Shown here one piece after another: positions 1-11,997 of a stretch of 64,000 nucleotides of DNA. Each line of letters starts with the position of its first letter. Position 1 is the first letter of the stretch. Both the position numbers and the translations under genes were made by a program. The notes below the pieces were generated by a model. It ran no database searches, was not told where the DNA came from, and worked only from the letters and a program-made list of their open reading frames with translations. Origin of the DNA: Caenorhabditis elegans (taxonomy: Eukaryota; Nematoda; Chromadorea; Rhabditida; Rhabditidae); NCBI RefSeq assembly GCF_000002985.6, contig NC_003282.8, positions 12,338,001-12,402,000 on the forward strand. Reading direction: 5' to 3'.

Positions 1-2417
1 CTCGAATTCCGTCCCAAGTAAAGACAAATGCGAAGAAATTGGTTTTTCAAAACATTCAGGCAGTTGTTCTCAAAAAGAAAGGTGTTCGTCAGGAGATTCT
101 GAAAAAGATTGATGGAGTTGCAAGACCAGGAGAGCTCACTTTTATTATGGGATCGTCTGGAGCCGGGAAAACTACGTTGTTGAATATTCTGACTGGCAGA
201 AACTTGAAGAACATTGAGACTGATGGAGATATTATGATCAACGGGTTAGTGGGGTTTGCTTAGGCATAACCTTAGGCTTAGGCTACGGCTTAGGTGTAGG
301 CTTAGGCTTCGGCTTCGGCTTAGACTTAGGCTTTTCTTTCAAGCTTCCGTTTAGGACCTGAGCAATATGAACCTGAGCATAAATCATTTTTCGCTATTAC
401 AGCCGTAACATGATATCAAATGAGATGAAGAAGCTCAGCGCCTACGTTCAGCAAGATGATGTGTTCATCGGAACCCTCACAGTCCGAGAGACTCTTCGTT
501 TTGCTGCAAAACTTCGTTCACCGTCAGCACTTGGCGCCACCGAGTTGGATTCAATTGTCGATGAGCTTCTTGTCATGATGAGCTTGAAAAAGTGTGAGAA
601 CACGAAAGTCGGAACCATGACCGAGAAGAGCTTGTCGAGAGGAGAACGGAAGAGATTGGCGTTTGCTTGTGAGGTGAGCAGTGGAATTTGGTGATGCTTA
701 AAAGTAGAGTTTCCAGGCGTCAGGCCCTAAAACCGTGCCTGCCTCCCATGGAAGCCCTACTTGAAAGTTGTTCAAGTGAATCTCGAATAGGAAATTTTAC
801 ATTTACAGATTCTCACCGATCCTCCAATCTTATTCTGTGATGAACCAACTTCTGGCCTAGACTCATTCATGTCCCATCAAGTAATCAAAGCTCTCCGACA
901 GCTAACAATTGAAGGGAAAACAGTCATTTGTACCATTCATCAGCCTAGTACATCTGTCTACCATATGGCGGATCAGTTGATCCTTTTATCGCAAGGACAC
1001 GTGGCATATGCTGGACCCGCTAAGCAAGTTGATGCGTTCTTTGGTAGATGTGGCTATCCGATTCCAAAGTTTGTGAGCTCACCGGATCACTTTATGCGTG
1101 TGATCTCTCACAAATCTTTCGAAACGGAAGACGATTATAACAAGAGAATCGAGAAAATCGTTTTGGAACATGACATTATGAAGAAGGAACAATCAACTCA
1201 TTCAACACTGAGCTCGTCGCGTCGTGAGCATCCTGAAACTGCACCTTTCACGTTTCCTCGAACATGGACTGCTCAGTTCTTCTTCATCTTCCAAAGATCT
1301 TCGATTCAGCTGTGGCGTGAACGATCGGTCCTTTTGGTGAAGCTTATTCAAACTTTGATCATGAGCATCATGATTGGATCAACGTACTATGGCCTGGAAA
1401 TCGACAAGAAATCGTTGCCAAGTTTCAAGGGATTTGCATTTGTATCTGTTCAAATGATGCATATGTTATTCATGATGCCAGCCATGACAGTGTTTTGGAA
1501 AGATTATCCAGTTGTTGTCAGAGAGTTTCAGGCGAATATGTATTCTCCAAGTGCTTATTATTTAGCCAAAACTACTGCGGATGTGAGTTAATTTCAATAG
1601 ATATCTGGAAAAAAATTTGAAAAATTTGGAATTTCAGAGCATCCAATATCTGGTGTTCCCTGTCATTTTTAGTGGTATTCTACTTGGAATGACTAGTCTT
1701 CCCTATAGTGTTGTGATTATTACTAACTACTTGATCATCAATATTCTTCTCAGTTTGAATGCTTGCTCAGTTGGTAAGTCGATAATTATTAGGGCGCACT
1801 TGCTGGCCTCTTAGCGTTTAAATGTTCCAAATTATAATTGCGTGTTTCTCATATTTTAAAATGGAAGAGAAAAGAGAGCGAAAGTGGAAAACTAGGCCAG
1901 CGTAGTCATATAACCAATCAGCAGGGTAAGGGGCGTGACTAGGGTCTCTGATTGGTCGGCGCTGAATTGTAGCGCGCGAATTCAAAATTTTCTATATACC
2001 TAAATTTCAGGACAATCATTTGCTGCAATGTGTGGACACTTGGCAACCGGAATGACAGTTCTTCCAATCGTCTGTGTGCCTTTAATGGTTTTCGGTGGAT
2101 TTATGATCACTTATGAAGCAATTCCTTGGTACTTTTTGCCATTTGCATGGGTTTCGTGGTACAAATACGGATTCGAGGCGATCACTATTGTATATTTCAA
2201 TCACAATAGCACCATTTCGGGATGTGAATCCAACTCGTCTGTTGCTACTTTGAAAATGTCGATTGACAGTAATTGTACTACTGGAATTGAATTCATCAAA
2301 GCACAAGCATTTGAGGAAACTCATTTGTGGTTGGATTATACTGTCATTTTGGCTGTAATCTTGTTCTGGAAAATTCTTGGAGCTCTCTTGTTCACTTGGA
2401 GGATCAGACGGGCTTAG
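1..2417 (+). CDS. wht-2: White-family ABC half-transporter, 5' end outside window
   Basis: ABCG/White half-transporter: an N-terminal ATPase domain followed by a six-helix membrane domain; such proteins dimerise and move lipids or small hydrophobic molecules. Exons fit 1-244, 403-673, 809-1582, 1638-1773 and 2011-2417, giving 609 codons plus stop, so only a short N-terminus is missing. Visible ATPase motifs are Walker [11 protein letters not shown] (about nt 150-179), the Q-loop region SAYVQQDD, Walker [14 protein letters not shown] (about 830-868) and the switch histidine in CTIHQP. The ABC signature reads LSRGERKR (nt 632-655) where the family normally has SGGERKR, so one signature glycine is Arg. 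Membrane segments begin near [16 protein letters not shown]; the C-terminus carries the typical SWYKYGFEA motif. No in-frame ATG precedes the ATPase domain here. The symbol is inferred from family and neighbours; the transported substrate is unknown. Confidence 0.85.
259..333 (+). repeat. Degenerate interstitial telomere-type repeat (TTAGGC)
   Basis: About ten units of TTAGGC or one-base variants (GTAGGC, TTCGGC) run head to tail inside the first visible intron of the ABC transporter. TTAGGC is the nematode telomere unit. The same type recurs at 7957-8003. Confidence 0.8.
714..763. repeat. Dispersed TAGGCAGGC-type repeat, copy 1
   Basis: Contains AGGCGTCAGGCCC and GTGCCTGCCTCCCATGGAAG in the intron between transporter exons 2 and 3. 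It resembles about ten other copies in this window built on GCAGGCAGGC / GCCTGCCT, often with a GGAAGCC or GAAGGCTTC tail. Confidence 0.6.
1888..1980. repeat. Short inverted repeat in ABC transporter intron
   Basis: AACCAATCAG at about 1912-1921 is mirrored by CTGATTGGTC at about 1948-1957, around a GC-richer loop with GGGGCGTGACTAGGG. It sits inside the intron 1774-2010 and looks like a fragment of a palindromic mobile repeat, not a coding or promoter element. Confidence 0.45.
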
Positions 2418-4086
2418 AACTGTATTTTTGCTATGAGAATGAAGTTTTAAAAATTGAATTTCATTTTTTAAACACAAATATTTAATCACAAATCAGCTGA
2501 TAAACAACGCGGCCAAACAATCTTTCATCAACACAAAAACCTTTTTTGCTTCTTCTGTGTTCAAGTTTCCAAGCTTATTAGACACACACACACCACGTCA
2601 ACATTTCATGGATCACGATTAGTAGTACGAATTTGATATGGATGATATATGGATCAATGGTTGACGGCCAGGGTTGCCGGTTGTCGAAGATGTTAGCCCT
2701 CGGCAACTTTAGCAACTTCTGATCTAAATTTTGTTCTGGAAAACATATTCAGACAATCTGAAAGATGCAAAAATTTCACCTTGATTTAAAAAAATATTTG
2801 AAACCCAGGTGTGCGTTTACAAAAATTTTGTTGAAATTATATATTCATATAAATTTCGATAACAATTTCCAGGTTTTGAATCAAATAAGCTTGATTTTTT
2901 GTGCCTAAAATTGTCAAAATGCTTGATGACTTAGACTGAAAGTCTGAATCAAACAGTTTTGTATTATAGAACATTACACCGATATTGGGGAAACTTTCAA
3001 ATTACAAAATTATGTGCTCTTCAATAATTTCATGTTAAAGGTTTTTGGTTGAAAATGGATTTTTCAGAAATGAGATCGAACTGTGGCCACCAAAAAAGAA
3101 AATTGTCTAACTTGAAAATGAATTTCTGTAGTCAAACTAGCAGAAGCCGTCTACTCTTCTAGAGGATTTTCTGCGCCAAATGATTTTTCTTTTGGTTCTA
3201 AAATTCTGCATATGAAATTTCCTTCTCATAATCATTCACATGTTTCTTGAAGAATGAACTGGTTTATATGGGGAGTGGTGCTGAAATGTTTAAAAAGAAA
3301 AATCCTCTTTATAATTCGGTTTAATTTCGTCCAAAAATGTTTCTGGAGTTATTGGTCAGACTTTTTGAAATTTTGAAATTTTTATTCGAAAAAAAGTTTT
3401 AGTTTTTTTAAACTTTGAATATCTGGATAATAGTTTGATCTTGAAGAACACACAACACAAAAACTTTTTAGAATAAACAAATTTTGCAGAATCTTTGGTA
3501 GGATCTCATCCATCTGGCAGTCACGGGATAAAGCTTTGGCTCTTGACTTCTAGTTCGGTTTTTTGCGAATTATTGTTCTTATGAGAATTCCATTCACATT
3601 CCTTTGCATTGTTTCAACAAACTCTGCAAACTTTGGAATTTTCTGTAAACTCGCAATTTTTCTAAACCAAATGTTAGGTATGGTATATGTACGATTATAT
3701 TATTCGTTTTTGATCAGTGCTTTTCCAAGTTTTTATTAACTGTAAGAAAGAATAGAGGGAATAGTATGAAAAAGGGTGTTTCTCTGGTCATCGTTTCTAT
3801 ACACTTTTTGTTGTGAATTTGTTTTTATGTACTATTACATTTAAGTTTTTCCTGTGAAGTCAAAAACGCAATTATATCCTGACATGTACACTTTTTCAAA
3901 AATGTTCAAATTATGAGCTTAAAATCTTGTGCTCGTTGGAGAATCTGGAGATCGAAAAGAAATTTCAAAGTGATTGAAAAATACAAATAAATGTATTTAT
4001 CAAAAATATTCTAAATTTAGAAATTGAATAAACTTTGTAAGAGTTGTATAAAATCGTTTTTTTAATGATAAAATCAACATAATAGG

Positions 4087-4155
4087 AAGAGGTAGGCATG
4101 TAGGCATGAAAGGCACGACCTGCCGACTTTATACCTATGCCTACCTGCCTTCCAT
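4087..4155. repeat. Dispersed TAGGCAGGC-type repeat, copy 2
   Basis: GGTAGGCATGTAGGCATG is followed by an inverted counterpart, CCTATGCCTACCTGCC, forming an imperfect hairpin. It belongs to the same family as the other GCAGGCAGGC copies in the window. Confidence 0.6.
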
Positions 4156-4950
4156 CTGTTTTCGAAATTTACGCAAATTCCTGTTATATTTTCATCTAAT
4201 TTTTGAATGGAAAGCTAAAAAAAGTACTTGAACTGTAGGTGCCTAACGGCTTCACCCAGAAACCCTGGATATCTGTCAACTTTAATAAATCTAAAAATTG
4301 TTGCTTTCGCTATCAACACGAGTGACAAATTTCAAAACAAAGTGTCGTTATATCTCTTCCACAGCCACAAATCTTCTCTTTCAGGTCCCTTCCCCCAACC
4401 AAAACGAAAGCACAGTTGTTCACCAAGCGTTTTTATCATTTCATCTTCTCCTCTTCAGTTTTTTTGTATGTGCCCGTCGACATCTTATTTTTATCCCTCC
4501 CTTGGCTCTTTTCCAAAAAGATGCTCAATGAGCACACACACACTTCATAAACTATCAGGCATGTATGTGTTTTTTTTCTAAAAAGGAGTGGTAGAAGAAA
4601 AGGGGAAAAATGAAAAAGAAGAAAAAGACGATGACATGAATTTTCAATAAACAATTTGTTTGTCCTCTCACCATATTCTTGGATCTCAGAGTTGTTCTTT
4701 TCCGTCGGAGGTCAGATGTCAAAAAAGATGACACCTTACTTCACTCAAACTTTCCCACAAAGTTCTCATTCCACACTCCTGACTCATTGTTTTTGCAACA
4801 TTTTTAATGATTTCCGGAGCCTACTTGGTGTCTGCCTGCCTATGTGCCTACTATTATCTATTTTTGAATTTTAACTCGCATTGTAGATTTCAGCACTTCT
4901 TAGACTATCTAGCTTGTTGAAAAGTTTACTAAACTGTTTAGGGTTTTTGC

Positions 4951-5000
4951 CAGTAGGCATGAGGCAGGCAGGCATTTTGTGCCTGCATTGAAGGCTTCGC
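4951..5000. repeat. Dispersed TAGGCAGGC-type repeat, copy with GAAGGCTTC tail
   Basis: Contains CAGTAGGCATGAGGCAGGCA followed by GTGCCTGC and GAAGGCTTCGCG. A further short piece with CTGCCTGCCTATGTGCCTAC lies about 100 bases before it (4831-4850). Confidence 0.6.
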
Positions 5001-7956
5001 GAAGCTCGATCTGTGAAGCTTGGCCTCAATACAAATTCTTGTATTGCCATTTCTATTATTATGAAAAAAAATTTGTAAAAATTTTTGGGAACGTCTAAAG
5101 TTTTTCAAAACATATGTATGTATTTCAAATTACAAATTAGGATCGTTCAGGCACAATTTTTCAAATATTTGATTCCGTAATGAATAATTCTCATTTAAAA
5201 AATACATTTAAAAAACCCCTCTGCATTTTTCTAGAAGTGTTCCCTTCTGAGCACAGACGAAGCACACGATTTCCCTGCAAGATTTCGATTTTGTCGTCAT
5301 TTATGACACTTTAATTTTCCATTGGCTTCCTCTTTTTTCTCTGCTCAATCTTCTGTTTTCCTCTCACTAATTATTTTAACGAGGTGCTTCTTTTCTTATC
5401 ACAAATCCATTCAATATATTTTATGATGTTTTTCGTGATAAATTGACAGAGAACCAGTGTTCCAAGCTATTTTCTGAAAAAAAAAAAGTTTTTCGAAAAT
5501 GATGTCAATTTGTACAACAGTTGTGTCATTTTAGAGACACGTACAATTTTTTAGGGGATTTGTGCCAAAACTGATTAATTAGTCGTTGAGTTGTTGACAT
5601 CTTTTATATTTATTAATTTTTAACGAGCTACAATGATCAACCAAATACGATAAGTACCCGAAAATTTAAGATTTAAGATTTAAAATTTAAGAAAATTTAA
5701 GCCAAGATATGGACGAAGCCGATTTTGCAGAATTTGACAGTTTTGGCGCTGAAATTATAAGTTAAATTTATATCTAAAAAATGCATGCTAAGCTTCCAAA
5801 AAAATCTGAAAGACACCTCCAGCTTTCCTCACGCCTTAAATATTCTCAAAATCTTCATCTCAATTTTTCAGATGAAATTTACAATATTCGTGGAAAAAGT
5901 TCGTTTGCCCTTGACTTTCTCCCCCTACTTAAATATAAGCACGACGTTTTCTTAAAAATCTTTCTACACATTCAAGAAACCACGTGGGATCTTGGTTCTA
6001 CTTTATATTCAAAAAGTTAACTAGATAGATTTTTCAATTTGAAAACAACTTTTAATGTGACCAAGTCCCTTGAGAGACCCGGAATCCATCCAGAACTTTG
6101 ATCTTTAACAACACCGGTTCCGATCCCACATCGATTTATGATCGGAGCCGTTTATTGATCTTGCACCCCGACGGAAAAAATTACACTGAAAAGAACGGAT
6201 TGGCCACACACCTTATCATCATTCATCTTTCACGCTTTTTTAACAATTTTTTTGGATTTGAACATTTCGAAAAGTCTAGTTATTGAACTTCAGTTATCAT
6301 CGCAGGTAATTCAGTAATTAGCTCAATTTTTTTTTGACAAATGCGTTTTCACACTTCTGTGAGTTAACTTTTAATAAAATGCTGTTTTTTTTTCAATTTC
6401 ATAAGAAAAAAAAAAAGAAAATATCATAACCGGTTATGTTCTTTAAAATCTAGTGTCCGGAGATAGCACAGTACCCATACATATTTTTAAAAAGGTTCCA
6501 GATTCAGTAAATTCTATTTTTGAATCTCTGCGAGTTTACAATTTTATTGGTATATTCAAAAAAGTTAATGGAAGTATGTAACGTAGAAAAATCGAAAAAA
6601 TTGGTAAACTAAAAATATATGGAATTTGTATCCACGAAGACAAAAACCCGCGCCGATTCCTATGAAATAACTCAAATATACTAAGTTTTCATTGATTATA
6701 AATATTAAAATGAATCGGCTCAGAACTTCCTTTATCACGAATTCAAATTTCTGCTCGGCAAAACGTCGCAACTTCATAGCAAACTCCTGCAACTTAATAA
6801 AAACATTTATATAACTTTGTAAAAAGCTGTTAAGAAGTTGCGAAAACCAACGGGATTGTGAGCGAAATTTAGCTTTACATCTGCTAAGAAATTGCAAAAG
6901 TCGTCTGAAAAGCTGCAAAAGTTTGCTTAAAAGCTAAAATGCCTAATTGTTGATAAGAAGTTGCAAGAGTATGCTATGAAGTTAGGCCGTTTTGCCGAGT
7001 GAGAAGGCCAGGCCCAAATATATAATTTATCCAAGTCGAGCATCCCCATGTTTTTTTTGATTGTTTGCTTCAATTTCTAATAGTAAGCCAAATTTAGTGC
7101 CCTGCAACTATTTATCCAACAAATTCTCACCCTATCTAAAGTTGGATGAGATGTTGCGGAAAATTGTCGAGTGTTCTAAATTGTTTATTTGGCTCATTCG
7201 GAGTAAGTGATAGACATTCTTAAAATCACGAAAACCTAATCTAAAGAATCCAGTGTAAATTTAATGCTTCATTTGACACCAAGACTTCTAGACATATCCA
7301 TTCATCTCGAACCTTCTCATTCTCTTTCTATTCATTCTCCGAATGTCCATTGTTTTGTGCCATTGAGTGACTACTGCGTGGTCCCTTCTCTCCTAATCTT
7401 TCCGTGCTCCTGCTCCTTTTCCATAATTGCCTTTTGTTCTCCAAGACATCGTTTACCTTGGGGGAGACTCCCCACGAAAAAAAGTTTCCGAGTCGCCAAT
7501 ACTCCTCCGCCTCCACTCAGTCTCCCGTATCATATATGCAATGTTTCTTTCGAATTTTCACGTTTTTCCCAGGTAATTTATTCATTTTCTTCTCAATTTT
7601 TCTCAACATCTCCTGAACCTGATCTCCAACATCATTTCGATGTCATTTTGGACTTCACTACACGCTACATCTCTAAAAGTGCAAATGAATTTTTAATTCA
7701 AGTTTAGTAACACTAGTTAAGAAGTTTTGTTTTGACAGTAGACATCTCAGACGACAATTGTTACTTTAGCACAGAAAATGTGAGAACAGCGGATCAGATT
7801 ACAGGTAAGAACGTTGAAAATTCAGCAAAATTTCTCAAGTTTTCCAACAAAATTTAAGTTCTGATGAAATATTTATTAGTCTGGTCGAAATTTTTTTAAA
7901 GTAGTACGGATTTGAAAATTGATTACTCAACTTCTAATATAAGTGCACAAACTACT

Positions 7957-8003
7957 CAGGCTGAGGTTTAGTCTTAGGCTTAGGCTTAGGATGAGGCTTT
8001 GGC
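7957..8003 (+). repeat. Second degenerate TTAGGC interstitial telomere-type repeat
   Basis: Reads as TCTTAGGCTTAGGCTTAGG flanked by GGCTGAGG and ATGAGGCTTTGGC variants: three perfect units with degenerate neighbours, in the intergenic interval. Confidence 0.75.
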
Positions 8004-9180
8004 TCATTCATTTTTTCCTAACAAAAGTTATGTATATAAAAACTATCAGAAAGCATTCTCATCTTGCAATAAAAATTGAAGCTACTTTTGTGCTTCTAAT
8101 CTAGAATGTGAGATTCTGCACGTATACCCCTACCATATAACTTGGTACTCACTATTTTCAGAATTCAGAATTTTCAGAATGTATTTATTGCCCTCTCGTA
8201 CATCCTACATTCTTTGTACTCCCTGGCAAGTGACGTTTTGGTATTAAAATTTAAAATGGGGAATTCGTGTTTATTGGACCTCCATCAATATCAGGGAATT
8301 TGTTTGGAATCGGATGTTTCCGGGGAGGGTTCTTCGAATCACCCAATTTGTACATATATGTCACCCACTCCTTCCTCCCTCTCAAACAATCCATTTTTGT
8401 CCCAGCTTCTGCTTCGTCTTCTTCTGTTTTCTTTTATTTCATCTCTGATATGTACTTGTGGGTCAAAGTCCTCTTTTTTCTTTAAAGGAGAAGCCTCTTT
8501 TTATGTATTTCTAGCAGTCATGCTCCTGATTTCGTTTTCTTTTTTCTTTTCATCGAGTTCTTTTGATCGAACGCGCGACGGCACGGCTTTTCGTCACAAA
8601 TAGGATCACGATAGAGGCGAGTAAAAAGTCAGAAATTGCGCCCGAAGCGTTTTTATACCCGGGACTTATTCTCTTCCTTCGTTTTTTTGTGTGCATACGG
8701 CTTTCCTTTTTTGTCTATCAAAGTTCTCACATTCACTCGTTCCCTTTTTTATTTCCATATAAATATATTTTGGGTTAATAGCTTACTATTAGTTCGCCTT
8801 CTAAGCTCACGTCGCGTTACTCAAATATTATTCAAGAGGCAATAGTCCAAAATTATTTCTGAATTTGTTGATCAAAATAATTATCAATTTTCTTAAAAGA
8901 GGGAGCTGGATGGATAAAGCTTGAATTCTGTAGAACAGAGGAAAAGCCAAGCATTGAATAAGTATTGAATAAGAATAAGTATAGAAACACCAAATTCCGT
9001 TCCCGGTGCTCGCCGCGAGCAAGGCGTTTTTACGTAACGGAGTATGCTCCTTTATGAAGTAATTTATGTAGATCCAAGCAAACTTTTTCCCCGCTATTTT
9101 TAATTTCTCGTTTCCTTTATTTTTAAATAAGAACAATATAAAAAAGGTAACTAAAGACACTGGAAACTTGTTTCTTAAAG

Positions 9181-9215
9181 ACACACGTCGAGACCTGGTA
9201 CTGTATTTTTACGCC
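9181..9215 (-). repeat. GTCTCGACACG-type dispersed repeat
   Basis: CACGTCGAGACCTGGTACTG followed by TATTTTTACGCCC is a reverse-orientation copy of the element whose forward form TACGGTACCCGGTCTCGACA recurs at 50.2, 50.8 and 54.8 kb. Confidence 0.6.
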
Positions 9216-11997
9216 CAAAATTGTATTTGTACCTGGTTGATAGAAGTTTTTCATTTGGATAGTATGTGATTATAACAACTATTCGTGGTATAATTGAATT
9301 TATTTTATGACTAACAAGTTGCAACAATATAAATTCTGGTTTTGTGAGCCTATTCAAAAGGACCTGAATAGTATGGAATTGTATAAAAATGTATGTCACA
9401 TAAGAATGTGATGGTTAATTTCTTTGGAAAGTGGTACTATATTAAACAAACTTTATGATGCTTACTGCTTTATGATGCTATCTGAGCCAAGACCGGTTTT
9501 TTTTTCATTTTCTGGTAACACTTTTCCAACGAAGTTTATAACGGGAAATCGATTTTTTTTCGAAAACTGCGATAGTTAAGTTTGTGATTATCGAACTTTA
9601 AGAAAAATCAGATAAAATGTTACTGTTGCCTTCCTTGTTGGGCACATTGTTTGGTGAACGTGGCCGATGAAATTTCCAGGCCACGAGTGACGTCACAGCA
9701 AGATAATGTCGCATTGTTTTCGTTCCAATGGTGAACTTTGTAGCACGTGCCCACACGACTTGTATACCCTATAAACAAATTTAAAAGCATTTTCTGCTTT
9801 CTTGAATACTTTTTTGACAGAATTCTCGGTTTTCGCAAATTTAAAGCGTTCAGTTTACAGTAGGCAATTGGCAGGCGTAGGCTGCCTTAAATACACGCAG
9901 GTGTTCGACATTTAGCGGCAACTTCTTGCACAAGATTTTCCCAAAAGTTTAGCTCAAATATGTGTTGGGGTTAAACTTGGGCCAAACTTCTGCAAGAAGT
10001 TGCCGCCAAGCGTGACTACACTTTTCGAACCACTACTTTATGTGTTTTGATGCTCATCACCTTCGGATACATGTCCACCTCGGAATGCTCAAAGATCCAG
10101 GCATAGTTTCTCGTACATCACCTACATCAGTAAGTCTGTCACTTTTCCTAACAAAATTATTCAAAAAAATAGAGAAAAAGATGAGGATGATGATGACATG
10201 CAAAAGACGGAAGAGGAAGCTCTTTCCTTTCTAACCCCGGATCATGCATCATTCATCCCTCCTCTCCCTGTGAGTTTTCGATCAGAGAATCCAAAAACGA
10301 GAGCTTTTGTCGGATTTACATTTTGCTTTTTTTGGAGTCTTGATTCTTAGATTCTTTTAGCCATTTAGTGACGACTTTTTCTCAGCTCAACTTTGCTCTG
10401 GGTGACGTTTTTTTTTCTTTTTGAAGATTGCAAAAAACAAGATTTGAAAGTTTTTCTCCGATTTTTTCAGCCTTCACCCAAATTTGGTTGGCATGTTTTT
10501 GATTGATCGAAGAATTGTTTTCTGAATGGCTGACTACAAATATTAGGAAAATTACAGCCAATTTTTATATTTTAACTACAAATTTAAAAGTTTTTCGTTT
10601 ATGTTTTGTTCTTCCCTTAATCTGTTTTCAAACAAATTTGTATTTTATTATATATAGTATTGGCGAAAAGACAAAAAGCATAAAGATAAGCTTAAATAAT
10701 GCTTGAAAGTTAAATTTTTAATCAAAAAATTTATAAGAACTATAAATTTTGAAGATATTCCATGCAATTTTAGTAGGGAAATTTGTATGAATTTTCACAA
10801 AAAACCCAATTTTTTTCCAGTTTTCTACGGTTTCAAATGGTTTATTTGTTAATATTTCAGAACAGGCATTGATGCAAATTGATGAAAACAGTCTAACTAT
10901 AAGTTACAATTTTCTCAAGTTATTTTAGGTTTCCAACGATATGTCAAAAGTTTGACAAAAAGGGAAGAAAAATTATACATTTTTAACTGTTTTTTGCAAC
11001 TTTTATGCTTAGAATTTTTTTTTTAAATATTCTTTTTAATTTCAAAAATTTCAAATACCAAGCTACCTTTTTTGAAAGTGTGAAATTTCAATACTTTCCG
11101 CCCCTTTTCACTGAAAATATAATAAAGTGCAACAACAAAATTCAGTATAAAATCAGTACGAATCTAAATTTTCGTAAAAACGGAGGTTTATTATTTTGCA
11201 AATTGTGCATAAAATCATTACCAGAAATAATACTTCCTCTTGAACGTACATATGTTTTTTTTTGTGAAGAAATACGGTCAGTTTCCGCAATTTTATTTTA
11301 AAGTTTTTCAACTTGAAATAAGGAAAAACAAGAACATTATGATTCCCATTAGGACCCCACCCCGTTTTTATCTCTTTTTTTTTAAACTCTCCTTGCATTT
11401 TCCATAATTTTTGACTGAAAAACGACTCTGTCTACTGCTGAAAAAGGACCTTCTTCCTTCCTTTTTTCTTCTTTTTACTACTTTTTTTTCAACTCATCGC
11501 AACAGCAGACATGGGATAAATTATGAACAACGTTTTTTTTCTTCCTTTTTCGTTCTTGTTTTTACATTTGAATAGGCTCTCTAAACTCTTGAATTGAAAT
11601 TATAGAGTGTTCTAGTCACTCTCGTTTTCATCAATCTTGTCGCCGTCAAGTGGAGTTCAAAAACTCTATATTTTCGAATTCCATGAATTTCGAATCAGCC
11701 AACTGAAATGAGAAAAAAAACGTTGAAAAAACAGACATAGTGAAAAGAAAACGAAACACTTTGTTTGAATTTGTAAGACCATTTTATCGCTTTTAAATTT
11801 CTTCGACTGGGTTTTCTTTTCTTCTTTTGAAAAAACCGGTTTTCGCCAAACCTAGTCTTACACAATTCTTTGAATTTTTCTTGATTGGTACCGTTTTGTT
11901 ATTATTTATAATTGTTTATCTACTTAAAAATATAATGAATTTCAGAAAAAAGAGGTATCTGGATTGAAAAAAATGCTGTAGCGATACCTGATCTACG

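Larger units (their letters stand above)
2418..11997. other. Gene-poor interval upstream of bestrophin
   Basis: No exon I can support lies in these 9.6 kb. The open frames are short, mutually unrelated, lack recognisable domains and are explained by AT-rich or pyrimidine-rich composition. What is visible: dispersed GCAGGCAGGC copies (4087-4155, 4831-4851, 4951-5000, 9859-9888), a TTAGGC-type repeat (7957-8003), a GTCTCGACACG-type repeat (9181-9215), homopolymer T/A runs, and a pyrimidine-rich stretch at about 7260-8770 (many CTTCTC and TTTTCTC blocks) that could be promoter DNA. The first 100 bases after the transporter stop are presumably its 3' UTR; I see no clear AATAAA. Non-coding RNA genes could be present but none is recognisable by eye. 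Confidence 0.6.

Noticed and set aside
2082-2489. 135-codon minus-strand open frame over the ABC transporter 3' end
   Set aside because: Lies antisense to a strongly supported exon; no family pattern.
7264-7707. 147-codon plus-strand frame with several cysteines
   Set aside because: Pyrimidine-rich DNA gives Ser/Phe/Pro/Leu-rich translations in all frames; no domain, no convincing splice sites.
8142-8603. 153-codon plus-strand frame
   Set aside because: Same compositional effect; overlapping frames on the same strand look equally plausible.
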